Counted from the stretch's first letter, positions 9,911-19,371 are shown. The stretch is 64,000 nucleotides of DNA from JBMOUD01 sp049319665 (GCF_049319665.1 NZ_JBMOUD010000005.1:186001-250000); one strand, 5' to 3'. Notes: generated from the sequence alone by a model not told the origin. Program-made: numbers and translations.

Positions 9911-10732
9911 ATGTCGACATATCTTATCGGTGATGTTCACGGCTGCCTTGTTGAACTCAAGGCGCTATTAGCACAAGTTAACTTCGATCCTTTACAAGAC
10001 TGCCTATGGCTCACCGGCGATTTAGTCGCTCGAGGCCCAGATTCGCTGGATGTGCTGCGTTTTGTCAAAGGCTTAGGCGATAGTGTTCGCATCGTGTTAG
10101 GTAACCATGACTTGCATCTACTGGCAGTATTTGCCGGTATTAGCTTTAACAAGCCTAAAGACAAAATCTCCCCCTTGTTGGAAGCCGAAGATGCGGATGA
10201 GTTGATCAATTGGTTACGCCGCCAACCGGTATTACAGATTGATGAAGAGCTAAAAATTGTGATGGCTCACGCCGGTATCTCACCACAATGGGATATCGAT
10301 ACCGCCAAACTCTGCGCGCGCGAAGTTGAAGCGGTACTGAGCAGCGACAGTTATCCGCTGTTCCTTGATGCAATGTACGGCGATATGCCTAACAATTGGT
10401 CGCCAGAATTAAGCGGCCTTCCCCGCCTGCGTTTTAGTACCAATGTATTAACCCGCATGCGTTACTGCTTCCCTAATGGGCAGCTGGATATGATTTGCAA
10501 AGACTCACCGGATAGCGCGCCACGTCCTCTAAAGCCGTGGTTTGATCTGCCAAGTCAGGTTATCAATGCCGGATATAGCATTATTTTTGGGCATTGGGCC
10601 TCTTTAGAAGGCAAAGGCACGCCTGAAGGGGTTTATGGCTTGGATACTGGCTGCTGCTGGGGTGGAGATCTCACTATGTTAAGGTGGGAAGATAAGGCTG
10701 TCTTTAGTCAGCCTTCTAGCAAGAAAAAGTAA
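9911..10732 (+). CDS. apaH: Diadenosine tetraphosphatase ApaH
   Basis: Symmetrically cleaves Ap4A to two ADP and, as known in E. coli, removes Np4 caps from RNA. It is a metallophosphatase of the PPP fold: the motifs GDVHG (residues 7-11), GDLVARGPDS and GNHD are present, as are the later metal-binding histidines MAHAGI and FGHWA. It is 273 residues against about 280 in E. coli. It is the last gene of the lptD operon; no compact terminator follows, and LIR-B begins within a few bases of the stop. Confidence 0.97.
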   Translation: MSTYLIGDVHGCLVELKALLAQVNFDPLQDCLWLTGDLVARGPDSLDVLRFVKGLGDSVRIVLGNHDLHLLAVFAGISFNKPKDKISPLLEAEDADELINWLRRQPVLQIDEELKIVMAHAGISPQWDIDTAKLCAREVEAVLSSDSYPLFLDAMYGDMPNNWSPELSGLPRLRFSTNVLTRMRYCFPNGQLDMICKDSPDSAPRPLKPWFDLPSQVINAGYSIIFGHWASLEGKGTPEGVYGLDTGCCWGGDLTMLRWEDKAVFSQPSSKKK

Positions 10733-10734
10733 AT

Positions 10735-11440
10735 CTTGACCGAGATTTGGGCGGTTTCTTTAAAGCAATGACCGTGCTTTAAAGCGGTTTTTTAAAACCT
10801 AAACGGTGTAATTTTCGGTTTTTCAAATGCAGTAATCAATGCTACGCCACAGCCGAAACCGATAAAAGGGGAAAAATCGTTCCCCTTTTAAATCCCGCGA
10901 TTTTTCCAATCTTAATATCCGATCCAGTGGAGGCCATGTTTTAGAGCCTTCCGTTATTGCGCAAATTTCACTGACGAGTGGTGAAAGACAATGGATCTAT
11001 CGTTGGCTTGAACCCGCAAGCGGGAAGCCCGGAGGGCTGGCATTTGCGCTATCACAGAAGCGTCTGAAACATGGCCGCCGTTAGACTGGATATTAAGGTT
11101 GGAAAAAAGCGCAGGATTCTTAAGGGGAGCGCGCTACCCTTAAGGCGGCTTAGGCTGCTATGTCAAATTTAACACTACATTTGATAAGCCGAAAAATTCG
11201 CGTTGCTACCATTTTCTAAATCTTGGCGTTGATTTGAACACCGCTGAAAGGGCTGGGGATTCATAAGGGGAAAGCCCACTTTTCCCCTTATGTCGGTTCG
11301 GTCAATGGTGCTAGATTGAACAGCACATTTAAAGAACCGAAATTTACACTATTCTACGTTTTGGAAACTGACCAAAGCCCAGTCTTGGCTTTAATAGCCC
11401 TTCTGGCTAAAAGAAACCGCCCCAAAGCGCGGTCTCGCTT
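10735..11440. repeat. LIR-B: long inverted-repeat element with three arms, between apaH and folA
   Basis: The roughly 710 bp gap is noncoding. The outermost stem pairs GGGCGGTTTCTTT near 10750 with AAAGAAACCGCCC near 11412. The left arm has the hairpin TAAAAGGGGAA/TTCCCCTTTTA (10863-10873 with 10880-10890) and the box GGAGGCCATGTTTTAG (10929-10944). Then come two right-hand arms in tandem. The first has box CTGAAACATGGCCGCC (11064-11079), hairpin CTTAAGGG/CCCTTAAG (11119-11126 with 11137-11144) and CGGCTT...AAGCCG. The second has hairpin CATAAGGGGAAA/TTTCCCCTTATG (11262-11273 with 11281-11292) and CGGTTC...GAACCG. Only 119 bp lie between the boxes, so the centre is shortened. Flanking genes converge on it. 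Confidence 0.85.
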
Positions 11441-11444
11441 TTAC

Positions 11445-11927
11445 CTAACGTCTTTCCAAGATCTCAAAACAATAGCAATGTGAATTGTCTTCATCAGCAT
11501 CGTGGAATTCACTGAAGGTGCTTTCCCACTCATCCGGTTCGTAGTCTGGGAAATGTGTATCCCCTTCGACTTCCGCATCAATATGCGTCAGGTAAAGACG
11601 GTTCGCGCGCGCTAAACACTGTTCATAGATAGTGCCGCCGCCGATCACCATGACTTCCTCCACTTCGCCCGCAGCTTGCAATGCAGCATCAATGGAATTT
11701 ACCCAGATCACGCCTTCTTGGCTGCCTGCCTGGCTGCTGATAATGATATTTTGCCGGCCTGGCAATGGGCGTCCGATAGACTCGAAAGTCTTGCGCCCCA
11801 TAATGACCGGTTTGTTCAGCGTATTACGCTTAAACCAAGCCAGGTCAGCCGGTAAATGCCAAGGCATAGCGTTTTCCATACCAATAACGCGATCCGTCGC
11901 CAGTGCGGCGATCAGGCTGATAATCAT
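11445..11927 (-). CDS. folA: Dihydrofolate reductase FolA
   Basis: NADPH-dependent reduction of dihydrofolate to tetrahydrofolate; the trimethoprim target. It is 160 residues against 159 in E. coli. The start MIISLIAALATDRVIG is chosen over an upstream in-frame ATG because it aligns with all DHFRs and has AAAGG eight bases upstream. Active-site residues are in place: Trp23 and Asp28 (PWHLPADLAWF), the NADPH loop IMGRKTFESIGRPLPGR and VIGGGTIYEQ. It is convergent with apaH across LIR-B and transcribed away from kefC's terminator region. Confidence 0.97.
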   Translation of the reverse strand: MIISLIAALATDRVIGMENAMPWHLPADLAWFKRNTLNKPVIMGRKTFESIGRPLPGRQNIIISSQAGSQEGVIWVNSIDAALQAAGEVEEVMVIGGGTIYEQCLARANRLYLTHIDAEVEGDTHFPDYEPDEWESTFSEFHDADEDNSHCYCFEILERR

Positions 11928-12286
11928 GGTGAAACCTTTAGTAAAAGTGCAAATAGGGGAGCATTCAGGCGCACTAAAAACGCACGAGAACCTTTGCTCC
12001 AGGGCATGACTGAAAAGATGCCACACTATACGGAAAGGCCATTCAGTCGTCGATAGGGAGACACGCCACATATAAAGATATAAGAGTGCTCCTACCTAAC
12101 ACCGGATAAAACAAACGAAATCGCTATGAAATACGCTTAAAGGCGGGGGAAAAACATATAAAGCACTATTTTTTGAGAATAGATGATGGCGGCAATTTTC
12201 TGCACAATTAAATATGTACACATTTAGTTACATGCGTACACATGCCAGAATTAATATGCAAAATCGGCCGATATCCCACGATCCTG
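11928..12286. other. folA upstream region without a gene
   Basis: AT-rich intergenic DNA that must hold the folA promoter, which I could not assign with confidence. One structure stands out: the pentamer GTACA, within the octamer GTACACAT, occurs twice exactly 20 bp apart (starting 12216 and 12236), with TTACAT between. Two helical turns of spacing on one DNA face is the layout of a two-site operator, but I know no regulator with this consensus. Confidence 0.4.
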
Positions 12287-12322
12287 ACAGTAAAACAGGC
12301 GAGGTATTGCCTGTTTTACTGT
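12287..12322 (-). terminator. Perfect 14-bp palindrome after kefC, probable terminator
   Basis: ACAGTAAAACAGGC (12287-12300) is perfectly repeated in inverse as GCCTGTTTTACTGT (12309-12322) around an 8-base loop, 31 bp after the kefC stop. There is no separate U tract after it, only the internal TTTT, so it is not a textbook intrinsic terminator and may also protect the mRNA 3' end. Confidence 0.55.
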
Positions 12323-12353
12323 CCATAAACCATCACCCTTAGTGGCGATATCC

Positions 12354-14189
12354 TTACTCAGCATCCGGCGCTTTGCCATCAATACTACCGCGCCAACCTT
12401 GTTGCTGCGCGCCGGTAAGCCGCCTCTGATCTTGATCGATCGCATCAGACAGAATATTTCTGGCGCGTCTCAAATTAGCCAACCGGAACTCGGTATCTTC
12501 GAAGTTTTCTAGCGTCGCTTCCAGCATGTTCAGGTTATAACGTTTGAAGAGATCGGCCTTTTCCCGGGCTTCGTAAGGATCGAATCCAAGATGCTCTAAT
12601 GTCTCGCGTCCAACGCGTAATGAACCTTCAAACAGCTCACGCTCAGGTGCTTCAACGCCAAGTTGGCGCAATTGGAACCAGTGTTCTACATCTCGGGCAC
12701 GAGCAATAATATGCAAATTAGGGAAATGCTCTTGCGCCAGTTTGGTTAACTCGAGATTGGCATTCACATCATCAATGGCGTTGATCAACACTTTAGCCTG
12801 TGCAGCACCTGCTGATTCCAATAAATCCACCCGCGTGGCATCACCATAAAACACTTTGGCATCAAACTTACGTAGCGTTTCTACATGATCAGGATCGTGG
12901 TCCAAAATAACGGTATGCACATTGTTGGCTAACAACAGACGTCCGGCGATTTGGCCAAAGCGGCCAAACCCAGCAATAATGACGCTGGCGTTTTCATCGT
13001 CGATAGTGTCATGTGGACGTGTATCCTGTGGGGCGGCTTTCTCTAATCGTGCAGCCAGCACCAATAACAACGGTGTTACCGCCATCGAAAGCGCAACGGC
13101 TAAGGTTAAAGCTTTAGACCAATCATCTGCTAATACCCCGGCCATATGTGCCGCACTGAATATCACGAAAGCAAACTCACTTCCCTGACCAATCAAAATA
13201 GCGAACAATCCGCGCTGGCGCTTTGGTACCCCCAGCCAAGGTGCGATCAACCATAATAGAGCAGCTTTGAGCAGCATGAAGCCAATCAGCAATGTGGCGA
13301 TCAGTAGTGGATGATGGAACAAGGTACCAAAGTCAATCGACATGCCAACGCCGATGAAAAATAGCCCAAGTAATAATCCTTTGAAGGGCTGAATATCGCT
13401 TTCCAACGCATGACGATATTCGGAGCTTGCCAGCAGAACGCCGGCCAGAAACGCCCCCATTGCCATTGATAGCCCGGCCATCTCCAATAAGATACCGAAA
13501 CCAAATACCAAGAATAGTGCCACGGCACTGAACACTTCGCGCATGCCGGAGCGAGCAACAAAATGCAATAGTGGGCGAGTCACATAACGCCCCAGCAGCA
13601 CGACAACCGCCAGCGCTGCCACCACTTTAGCCGCGGAAATCCCAAAGCTCATCAGGGTGGTAACCTGGCCAGTGCTGGTTAATAGCGGGATCATCGCCAC
13701 CAGCGGGATAGCCGCAATATCTTGGAATAACAGCGCAGCGAACGCACTGCGGCCAATCGGCGCACTGGTCAAGCTACGCTCGCTCATCGCCTGCATCGCG
13801 ATAGCGGTAGAAGACAGCGCCAACGTCAATCCAATCAATAGTGCGACTTTCCAATCCAGGCCAAGCACATAGCAAAATAGGCTAAGCACGGCACCGCACC
13901 CCAACATTTGGATGCCGCCGCCGCCAAATACCGAGGCGCGTAAGGTCCACAATCTTTTGGGGTCTAACTCCAATCCGATGATGAACAGCATCAGCACGAC
14001 GCCAATTTCGGCGAAAGTCAGGATCGATTCTGCATCAGAAACCAGTTTTAATCCCCACGGCCCAATAATGCAGCCTGCTATCAGATAGCCCAGTACGGAA
14101 CCTAACCCTAATCTGACAGCAATAGGCACAAATAACGCGGCTGACCCTAAGTAGATCAAACCTTCAATCATTAAGTTGTGATTATCCAC
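12354..14189 (-). CDS. kefC: Glutathione-gated K+/H+ antiporter KefC
   Basis: Inner-membrane CPA2 antiporter that lets K+ out, acidifying the cytoplasm to protect against electrophiles; glutathione keeps it shut and glutathione adducts open it. It is 611 residues: about 12 transmembrane segments up to residue 385, then a cytoplasmic KTN/RCK domain with the Rossmann motif IIAGFGRFGQIAGRLL and a charged tail. The start is a GTG (VDNHNLMIEGLIYLG) with AGGAGG six bases upstream, preferred over an ATG 14 codons earlier. It overlaps the end of kefF by 8 bp, so the two are translationally coupled. Confidence 0.95.
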   Translation of the reverse strand: MDNHNLMIEGLIYLGSAALFVPIAVRLGLGSVLGYLIAGCIIGPWGLKLVSDAESILTFAEIGVVLMLFIIGLELDPKRLWTLRASVFGGGGIQMLGCGAVLSLFCYVLGLDWKVALLIGLTLALSSTAIAMQAMSERSLTSAPIGRSAFAALLFQDIAAIPLVAMIPLLTSTGQVTTLMSFGISAAKVVAALAVVVLLGRYVTRPLLHFVARSGMREVFSAVALFLVFGFGILLEMAGLSMAMGAFLAGVLLASSEYRHALESDIQPFKGLLLGLFFIGVGMSIDFGTLFHHPLLIATLLIGFMLLKAALLWLIAPWLGVPKRQRGLFAILIGQGSEFAFVIFSAAHMAGVLADDWSKALTLAVALSMAVTPLLLVLAARLEKAAPQDTRPHDTIDDENASVIIAGFGRFGQIAGRLLLANNVHTVILDHDPDHVETLRKFDAKVFYGDATRVDLLESAGAAQAKVLINAIDDVNANLELTKLAQEHFPNLHIIARARDVEHWFQLRQLGVEAPERELFEGSLRVGRETLEHLGFDPYEAREKADLFKRYNLNMLEATLENFEDTEFRLANLRRARNILSDAIDQDQRRLTGAQQQGWRGSIDGKAPDAE

Positions 14190-14733
14190 GTTCAACCTCC
14201 TGATTGATGCCAGAAGCCATCTGCCAGTCAACTAACCGGCGACGATACTCTTCTGCGCCAACATACAACGCGGTTTTATCGCAGGTGTAGGTATTGTGGA
14301 TGGCAAAATAGGGTAACCAGTTCATGCCACAATAGAGTGCGGTTGCCTGAACGGGTTGAGCCAAGGCAGCAAAATCAGGGTAATCACCTATGGAAAAGTG
14401 GTGTTCATCCCCACCACTGGTCACCGCCCACATGCAGGATTTACCTTGTAGCGCATGAGTGTCGTGGCCATAAGCCCAGCCGTGCTCAAGCACTTTATCC
14501 AGCCACAATTTAAGCAGCGGCGGCATGCTATACCATTGCAATGGGTGTTGTAATACCACCAAGTCAGCGCGGGATAACGCGTCCTGCTCGGCTTTAACAT
14601 CGATGCTGAAATCAGGATAAAGATCGTAAAGCGAACGTACTTCGACGTCGGGTAAATTCTCTATAGCCTGTAATAACATCCGGTTGGCATGAGAATGCCG
14701 TGGATAAGGGTGGGCGTAAATAATCAGGATCAT
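14182..14733 (-). CDS. kefF: KefC ancillary flavoprotein KefF
   Basis: FMN-binding flavodoxin-fold quinone oxidoreductase that binds KefC and is needed for its full activity. It is 183 residues from the start MILIIYAHPYP. An in-frame ATG 10 codons upstream is rejected because the flavodoxin beta strand begins exactly at MILIIYAHP. Motifs typical of the family: HPYPRHSHANRM, QHPLQWYSMPPLLKLW and ATALYCGMNWLP. It forms a two-gene operon with kefC. Confidence 0.95.
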   Translation of the reverse strand: MILIIYAHPYPRHSHANRMLLQAIENLPDVEVRSLYDLYPDFSIDVKAEQDALSRADLVVLQHPLQWYSMPPLLKLWLDKVLEHGWAYGHDTHALQGKSCMWAVTSGGDEHHFSIGDYPDFAALAQPVQATALYCGMNWLPYFAIHNTYTCDKTALYVGAEEYRRRLVDWQMASGINQEVERG

Positions 14734-14812
14734 ACTGCTCTCAACCAATAATCTATTGTGCAAGCATACTCAAATTTAGTCATGCACGTGAAGATTCCCA
14801 GAAAAATCCGAA

Positions 14813-14846
14813 AGAAAAAAGAAAGGCGCAGCTTGCGCTACGCCTT
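14813..14846 (-). terminator. Intrinsic terminator of carAB
   Basis: Read on the minus strand, AAGGCGTAGC pairs with GCTGCGCCTT around a GCAA tetraloop (plus-strand positions 14823-14846), followed by TTCTTTTTTC. It lies just after the carB stop. Confidence 0.85.
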
Positions 14847-14868
14847 CTGGATACAGCAGAGGAAATGC

Positions 14869-17800
14869 TTAGCCTTTAATTTTGGCGTGCAATTCTTGAA
14901 CCGAGGTAACTTGCTCTGTCGGGTCTGAAGACAGCGCCATCGCGGTAGCAAAACCACCGTTCAGCGTGGTGTCATAATGCACTTTGTATTGCAGCGCACT
15001 GCGGCGAATCAGTTTAGAGTCTTCAATCGCCTGACGACCTGCCGTGGTGTTAACGATATAAACGTATTCACCATTTTTGATGCGGTCCTGAATATGTGGA
15101 CGGCCTTCATGCACCTTGTTGACCAAGCGTGGATTAATACCCGCCTCGCCCAGAATCACAGCAGTACCGTGAGTGGCATCTAACTCGAAGCCACGTTTAA
15201 GCAGCTTAGCGGCTAAATCTACTACGCGTGCTTTATCGCCTTCGCGTACTGATAACAGCGCACGTCCGGCTTTTTTCATTCCAGACTGGCTACCCAGTTG
15301 TGCTTTAGCAAAGGCCTCGGCAAAGGTACGTCCCACGCCCATCACTTCACCAGTAGAACGCATTTCTGGCCCTAAAATCGGGTCAACGCCTGGGAATTTG
15401 TTGAACGGCAACACCACTTCTTTCACGGAGTAGTATGGCGGGATAATTTCTTTGGTGACGCCTTGCTGTGCCAGAGTCTGGCCTGCCATCACACGAGCAG
15501 CCACTTTCGCCAGCGGAATGCCCGTTGCTTTAGAAACAAACGGAACGGTACGCGCAGCACGTGGGTTGACTTCAATCAGGTACACTTCGTTGTTCTTCAC
15601 GGCGAATTGTACGTTCATCAAACCACGAACACAGAGCTCAAAGGCCAGTTTCTCAACCTGTTGGCGCATGACATCCTGAATTTCTTTGCTCAGGGTGTAA
15701 GCCGGCAGAGAACAGGCTGAGTCGCCAGAGTGAACGCCCGCTTGCTCGATGTGCTCCATAATGCCGCCAATCAGCACGCGCTCGCCGTCACAAATGGCAT
15801 CAACATCAACTTCGACGGCATCATCGAGGAAGCGATCCAGCAATACTGGTGCATCGTTGGAAACGCTAACCGCGTTTTGGAAGTAACGACGCAGGTCAAC
15901 TTCGTCGTATACGATTTCCATCGCACGTCCGCCCAGGACATAAGATGGGCGCACGACCAGCGGATAGCCGATACCAGATGCTTTCTCAACCGCTTGTTCA
16001 ATCGTTGCAACGGTGGCGTTTGCCGGTTGTTTCAGGCCCAGGCGATTTACCGCCTGCTGGAAACGTTCGCGGTCTTCAGCACGGTCGATAGCATCAGGGC
16101 TAGTACCAATAATTGGTACACCTTGCGCTTCCAGCTCGCGAGCCAGTTTCAGCGGGGTTTGCCCGCCGTACTGAACAATCACGCCTTTCGGCTGTTCGAT
16201 ACGCACGATTTCCAACACGTCTTCTAGCGTGACAGATTCGAAGTATAGGCGGTCAGAGGTATCGTAATCGGTCGATACGGTTTCTGGGTTGCAGTTGACC
16301 ATGATGGTTTCATAGCCATCTTCGCGCAGCGCCAATGAGGCGTGAACGCAGCAGTAATCGAACTCAATCCCTTGACCGATACGGTTTGGCCCGCCACCCA
16401 ACACCATAATTTTTGGCTTATCGTTGGTTGGATTAGATTCGCACTCTTCTTCATAGGTGGAGTACATGTAGGCAGTATCGGTTGAGAACTCTGCCGCACA
16501 AGTATCCACGCGCTTATAAACTGGGTGCAGGTTATGCTTATGGCGCAGTTTACGCACTTCGCCTTCAGACACACCAACCAACGTTGCCAGACGGGAGTCA
16601 GCAAAGCCTTTACGCTTAAGGGTACGCAGGAAGTCATAGTTCAGCGAGTTAACGCCGCCTTCAGCCACTTGCCCTTCCAGCTTGATCAACTCTTCGATTT
16701 GTACCAAGAACCAGCGGTCAATATTGGTCAGGTTGAAGATACCGTCAACCGACATCCCGGCTCGGAAGGCATCAGCCACGTACCAGATACGATCCGAACC
16801 GGCATCTTTCAGCTCACGACGGATCTTGGTCAGTGCTTCTGCGTCATCCAGGCTCACTTTCGGGTCAAAACCGCTCGCGCCAACTTCCAGACCACGTAAA
16901 GCTTTCTGCATGGACTCTTGGAAAGTACGGCCAATGGCCATTACTTCACCTACAGATTTCATCTGGGTGGTCAGACGGTCGTTAGCACCAGCAAATTTCT
17001 CAAAGTTAAAACGAGGGATCTTAGTCACAACGTAGTCGATAGACGGCTCGAACGACGCAGGGGTTTTGCCACCGGTGATATCGTTCATCAGCTCGTCTAG
17101 CGTGTAACCTACCGCCAGTTTGGCCGCGACTTTCGCAATCGGGAAGCCGGTCGCTTTTGATGCCAGCGCAGAAGAACGTGAAACGCGCGGGTTCATTTCA
17201 ATAACGATTAGGCGACCATCTTTCGGGTTGACCGAGAACTGCACGTTAGAACCACCGGTTTCTACGCCGATTTCACGCAGTACCGCCAACGAGGCGTTAC
17301 GCATGATTTGGTATTCTTTGTCAGTCAGCGTTTGCGCAGGTGCCACGGTGATCGAGTCACCAGTGTGAATGCCCATCGCATCAAAGTTTTCAATGGAGCA
17401 GACGATAATGCAGTTATCATTCTTATCGCGTACTACTTCCATTTCATACTCTTTCCAACCAATCAGCGACTCATCAATCAGCAGCTCTTTGGTTGGCGAC
17501 AAATCCAGACCGCGTTCGCAAATCTCTTCAAACTCCTCGCGGTTGTAAGCGATACCGCCGCCGGTGCCACCCATCGTAAAGGAAGGACGGATAATACAAG
17601 GGAAACCAACGTCAGCGGCAACCGCCAGCGCTTCTTCCATGGTGTGCGCGATACCAGAACGCGCGGTGCCCAGGCCGATTTTCTTCATCGCTTGGTCAAA
17701 ACGGCGACGGTCTTCGGCTTTGTCGATGGCGTCGGCCGTCGCACCAATCATAGTGACGCCGAACTCTTCCAGCACACCTTGACGCTCAAGTTCCAGCGCA

Positions 17801-18093
17801 CAGTTCAGTGCCGTTTGGCCACCCATAGTTGGCAGTACCGCGTCAGGGCGCTCTTTTTCAATAATTTTGCGGACCACTTCCCAGTGGATTGGCTCGATGT
17901 AGGTTGCATCGGCCATTTCCGGGTCGGTCATGATTGTGGCGGGGTTGGAGTTAACCAAAATAACGCGATAACCCTCTTCACGCAGCGCTTTACAAGCCTG
18001 AGCACCGGAATAGTCGAACTCACAAGCCTGACCGATAACTATCGGGCCAGCGCCCAGAATCAGGATGCTTTTTATGTCTGTACGTTTTGGCAT
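14869..18093 (-). CDS. carB: Carbamoyl-phosphate synthase large subunit CarB
   Basis: Makes carbamoyl phosphate from bicarbonate, ammonia (delivered by CarA) and two ATP, feeding arginine and pyrimidine synthesis. It is 1074 residues against 1073 in E. coli. The duplicated layout is visible: an N-terminal carboxyphosphate half beginning KSILILGAGPIVIGQACEF, an oligomerisation segment, a second carbamate half beginning IMVLGGGPNRIGQGIEFDYC, and a C-terminal MGS-like allosteric domain (binds ornithine and UMP in E. coli). Each half has an ATP-grasp core with IRPSFTMGGTGGG or VRPSYVLGGRAMEIV. It is 20 bp downstream of carA, same transcript. Confidence 0.98.
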   Translation of the reverse strand: MPKRTDIKSILILGAGPIVIGQACEFDYSGAQACKALREEGYRVILVNSNPATIMTDPEMADATYIEPIHWEVVRKIIEKERPDAVLPTMGGQTALNCALELERQGVLEEFGVTMIGATADAIDKAEDRRRFDQAMKKIGLGTARSGIAHTMEEALAVAADVGFPCIIRPSFTMGGTGGGIAYNREEFEEICERGLDLSPTKELLIDESLIGWKEYEMEVVRDKNDNCIIVCSIENFDAMGIHTGDSITVAPAQTLTDKEYQIMRNASLAVLREIGVETGGSNVQFSVNPKDGRLIVIEMNPRVSRSSALASKATGFPIAKVAAKLAVGYTLDELMNDITGGKTPASFEPSIDYVVTKIPRFNFEKFAGANDRLTTQMKSVGEVMAIGRTFQESMQKALRGLEVGASGFDPKVSLDDAEALTKIRRELKDAGSDRIWYVADAFRAGMSVDGIFNLTNIDRWFLVQIEELIKLEGQVAEGGVNSLNYDFLRTLKRKGFADSRLATLVGVSEGEVRKLRHKHNLHPVYKRVDTCAAEFSTDTAYMYSTYEEECESNPTNDKPKIMVLGGGPNRIGQGIEFDYCCVHASLALREDGYETIMVNCNPETVSTDYDTSDRLYFESVTLEDVLEIVRIEQPKGVIVQYGGQTPLKLARELEAQGVPIIGTSPDAIDRAEDRERFQQAVNRLGLKQPANATVATIEQAVEKASGIGYPLVVRPSYVLGGRAMEIVYDEVDLRRYFQNAVSVSNDAPVLLDRFLDDAVEVDVDAICDGERVLIGGIMEHIEQAGVHSGDSACSLPAYTLSKEIQDVMRQQVEKLAFELCVRGLMNVQFAVKNNEVYLIEVNPRAARTVPFVSKATGIPLAKVAARVMAGQTLAQQGVTKEIIPPYYSVKEVVLPFNKFPGVDPILGPEMRSTGEVMGVGRTFAEAFAKAQLGSQSGMKKAGRALLSVREGDKARVVDLAAKLLKRGFELDATHGTAVILGEAGINPRLVNKVHEGRPHIQDRIKNGEYVYIVNTTAGRQAIEDSKLIRRSALQYKVHYDTTLNGGFATAMALSSDPTEQVTSVQELHAKIKG

Positions 18094-18113
18094 TTTTACT
18101 CGCTCCTGTTCTT

Positions 18114-19262
18114 TTACTTGTCGATGTTGCGGTAGGTTTTAATTAGCTCGATAAAGTGATCGAACAACGGCGCAGCATCGTGTGGACCCGGGCTGGCTTC
18201 AGGGTGACCCTGGAAGCTAAATGCCGGTTTGTCAGTACGGTGGATCCCTTGCAGAGAGCCATCAAACAGTGATTTATGCGTAGTACGCAGATTCGCAGGA
18301 AGGGTCGTTTCATCAACCGCAAAACCGTGGTTTTGAGCGGTGATCATCACACGATTACCATCGAGATCTTTCACTGGGTGGTTGCCACCGTGGTGACCGA
18401 ATTTCATCTTCAGTGTTTTTGCACCGCTTGCTAACGCCAGCAGTTGGTGTCCCAGGCAGATGCCGAACACCGGGATGTCAGTTTCCAGGAAGGCTTTAAT
18501 CGCTTCGATTGCGTAATCGCAAGGCTCTGGGTCTCCTGGTCCATTGGACAGGAAAATACCGTCTGGATTAAGCTTCATAACATCAGCAGCAGAGGTTTTT
18601 GCCGGTACGACGGTCAAACGACAGCCACGGTCAACCAACATACGCAAGATATTGCGTTTCACGCCATAGTCGTAAGCGACAACATGGAAAGGCAGTTCCT
18701 CGGCATTTTTTGCCGCCGGCAGGTCACCTTCCAGTGTCCAGCTCCCTTGCTGCCAGCTGTAAGATTCCGCCGTCGTCACTTCTTTCGCCAAATCCATCCC
18801 TTTCAGGCCTGGGAATGCCTGCGCTTTTTCCAGCGCCAGCGCCGCATCAGCGATATCACCGGTAATGATGCATCCGTTCTGAGCCCCTTTTTCGCGCAGC
18901 AAACGAGTCAGCTTACGCGTATCAATATCCGCAATAGCAACAATGTTGTGGCGTTTGAGGTAATCAGAGAGGTTTTCTTCATTACGGTAGTTGCTGGCAA
19001 TCAGAGGAAGATCGCGAATAACCAGGCCTTGGGCGTGTACTGCAGAGGATTCTTCATCAGCGGCGTTAGTGCCGACATTACCGATATGGGGATAAGTAAG
19101 AGTAACAATTTGGCGAGAGTAGGAAGGATCAGTGAGGATTTCTTGATAACCGGTCATTGACGTATTAAAGACCACTTCCCCCACTGCCGACCCTTCTGCC
19201 CCAATGGCACGACCGTGGAATTGGGTTCCGTCTTCCAGAACCAATAACGCTGACTTTATCAA
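18114..19262 (-). CDS. carA: Carbamoyl-phosphate synthase small subunit CarA
   Basis: Glutamine amidotransferase subunit that hydrolyses glutamine and channels ammonia to CarB. It is 382 residues. The class I amidotransferase triad is present: the nucleophile Cys in FGICLGHQLL and the His/Glu in GHPEASPG. The start codon is TTG, encoding IKSALLVLEDG, with GGAGG in front; E. coli carA also starts at UUG, so this is a conserved rare start, not an error. Upstream lie candidate ArgR and PurR sites and a P1-like promoter. Confidence 0.98.
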   Translation of the reverse strand: MIKSALLVLEDGTQFHGRAIGAEGSAVGEVVFNTSMTGYQEILTDPSYSRQIVTLTYPHIGNVGTNAADEESSAVHAQGLVIRDLPLIASNYRNEENLSDYLKRHNIVAIADIDTRKLTRLLREKGAQNGCIITGDIADAALALEKAQAFPGLKGMDLAKEVTTAESYSWQQGSWTLEGDLPAAKNAEELPFHVVAYDYGVKRNILRMLVDRGCRLTVVPAKTSAADVMKLNPDGIFLSNGPGDPEPCDYAIEAIKAFLETDIPVFGICLGHQLLALASGAKTLKMKFGHHGGNHPVKDLDGNRVMITAQNHGFAVDETTLPANLRTTHKSLFDGSLQGIHRTDKPAFSFQGHPEASPGPHDAAPLFDHFIELIKTYRNIDK

Positions 19263-19280
19263 AGCATCCTCCAGGAATAA

Positions 19281-19308
19281 TCAATCACAATATTTGCATA
19301 TTAATTCA
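19281..19308 (-). promoter_or_regulatory. Candidate ArgR operator (two ARG boxes) at carA proximal promoter
   Basis: On the minus strand TGAATTAATATGCA is followed directly by a second, weaker box, AAATATTGTGATTGA. The first is nearly the E. coli carAB ARG box, and the position 20-45 bp upstream of carA fits the arginine-repressed P2 promoter. Confidence 0.7.
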
Positions 19309-19371
19309 GATAAGAAGATCTAAATCAATGCAAAAATCGCCCGCAGAGCTGATTTTTGGCAAATTGCGCGC

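Noticed and set aside
10735..11440. LIR elements as insertion sequences or decayed transposons
   Set aside because: Although they are inverted repeats, no transposase remnant or target duplication is visible, and the inverted structure runs through the whole element rather than only at its ends.
12012..12071. Upstream in-frame start giving a 208-residue FolA
   Set aside because: The extra 48 residues match no DHFR; the start at 11927 has a ribosome site and gives the family length.
17308..18135. Open frame of 275 codons opposite to carB
   Set aside because: It lies wholly antisense to the highly conserved CarB N-terminus, has no ribosome site, and reflects codon bias of the opposite strand.
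19260..19262. TTG start of carA, and TTG of rpsT at 28711, as sequence errors
   Set aside because: Both genes use UUG in E. coli too, and good ribosome sites precede both.
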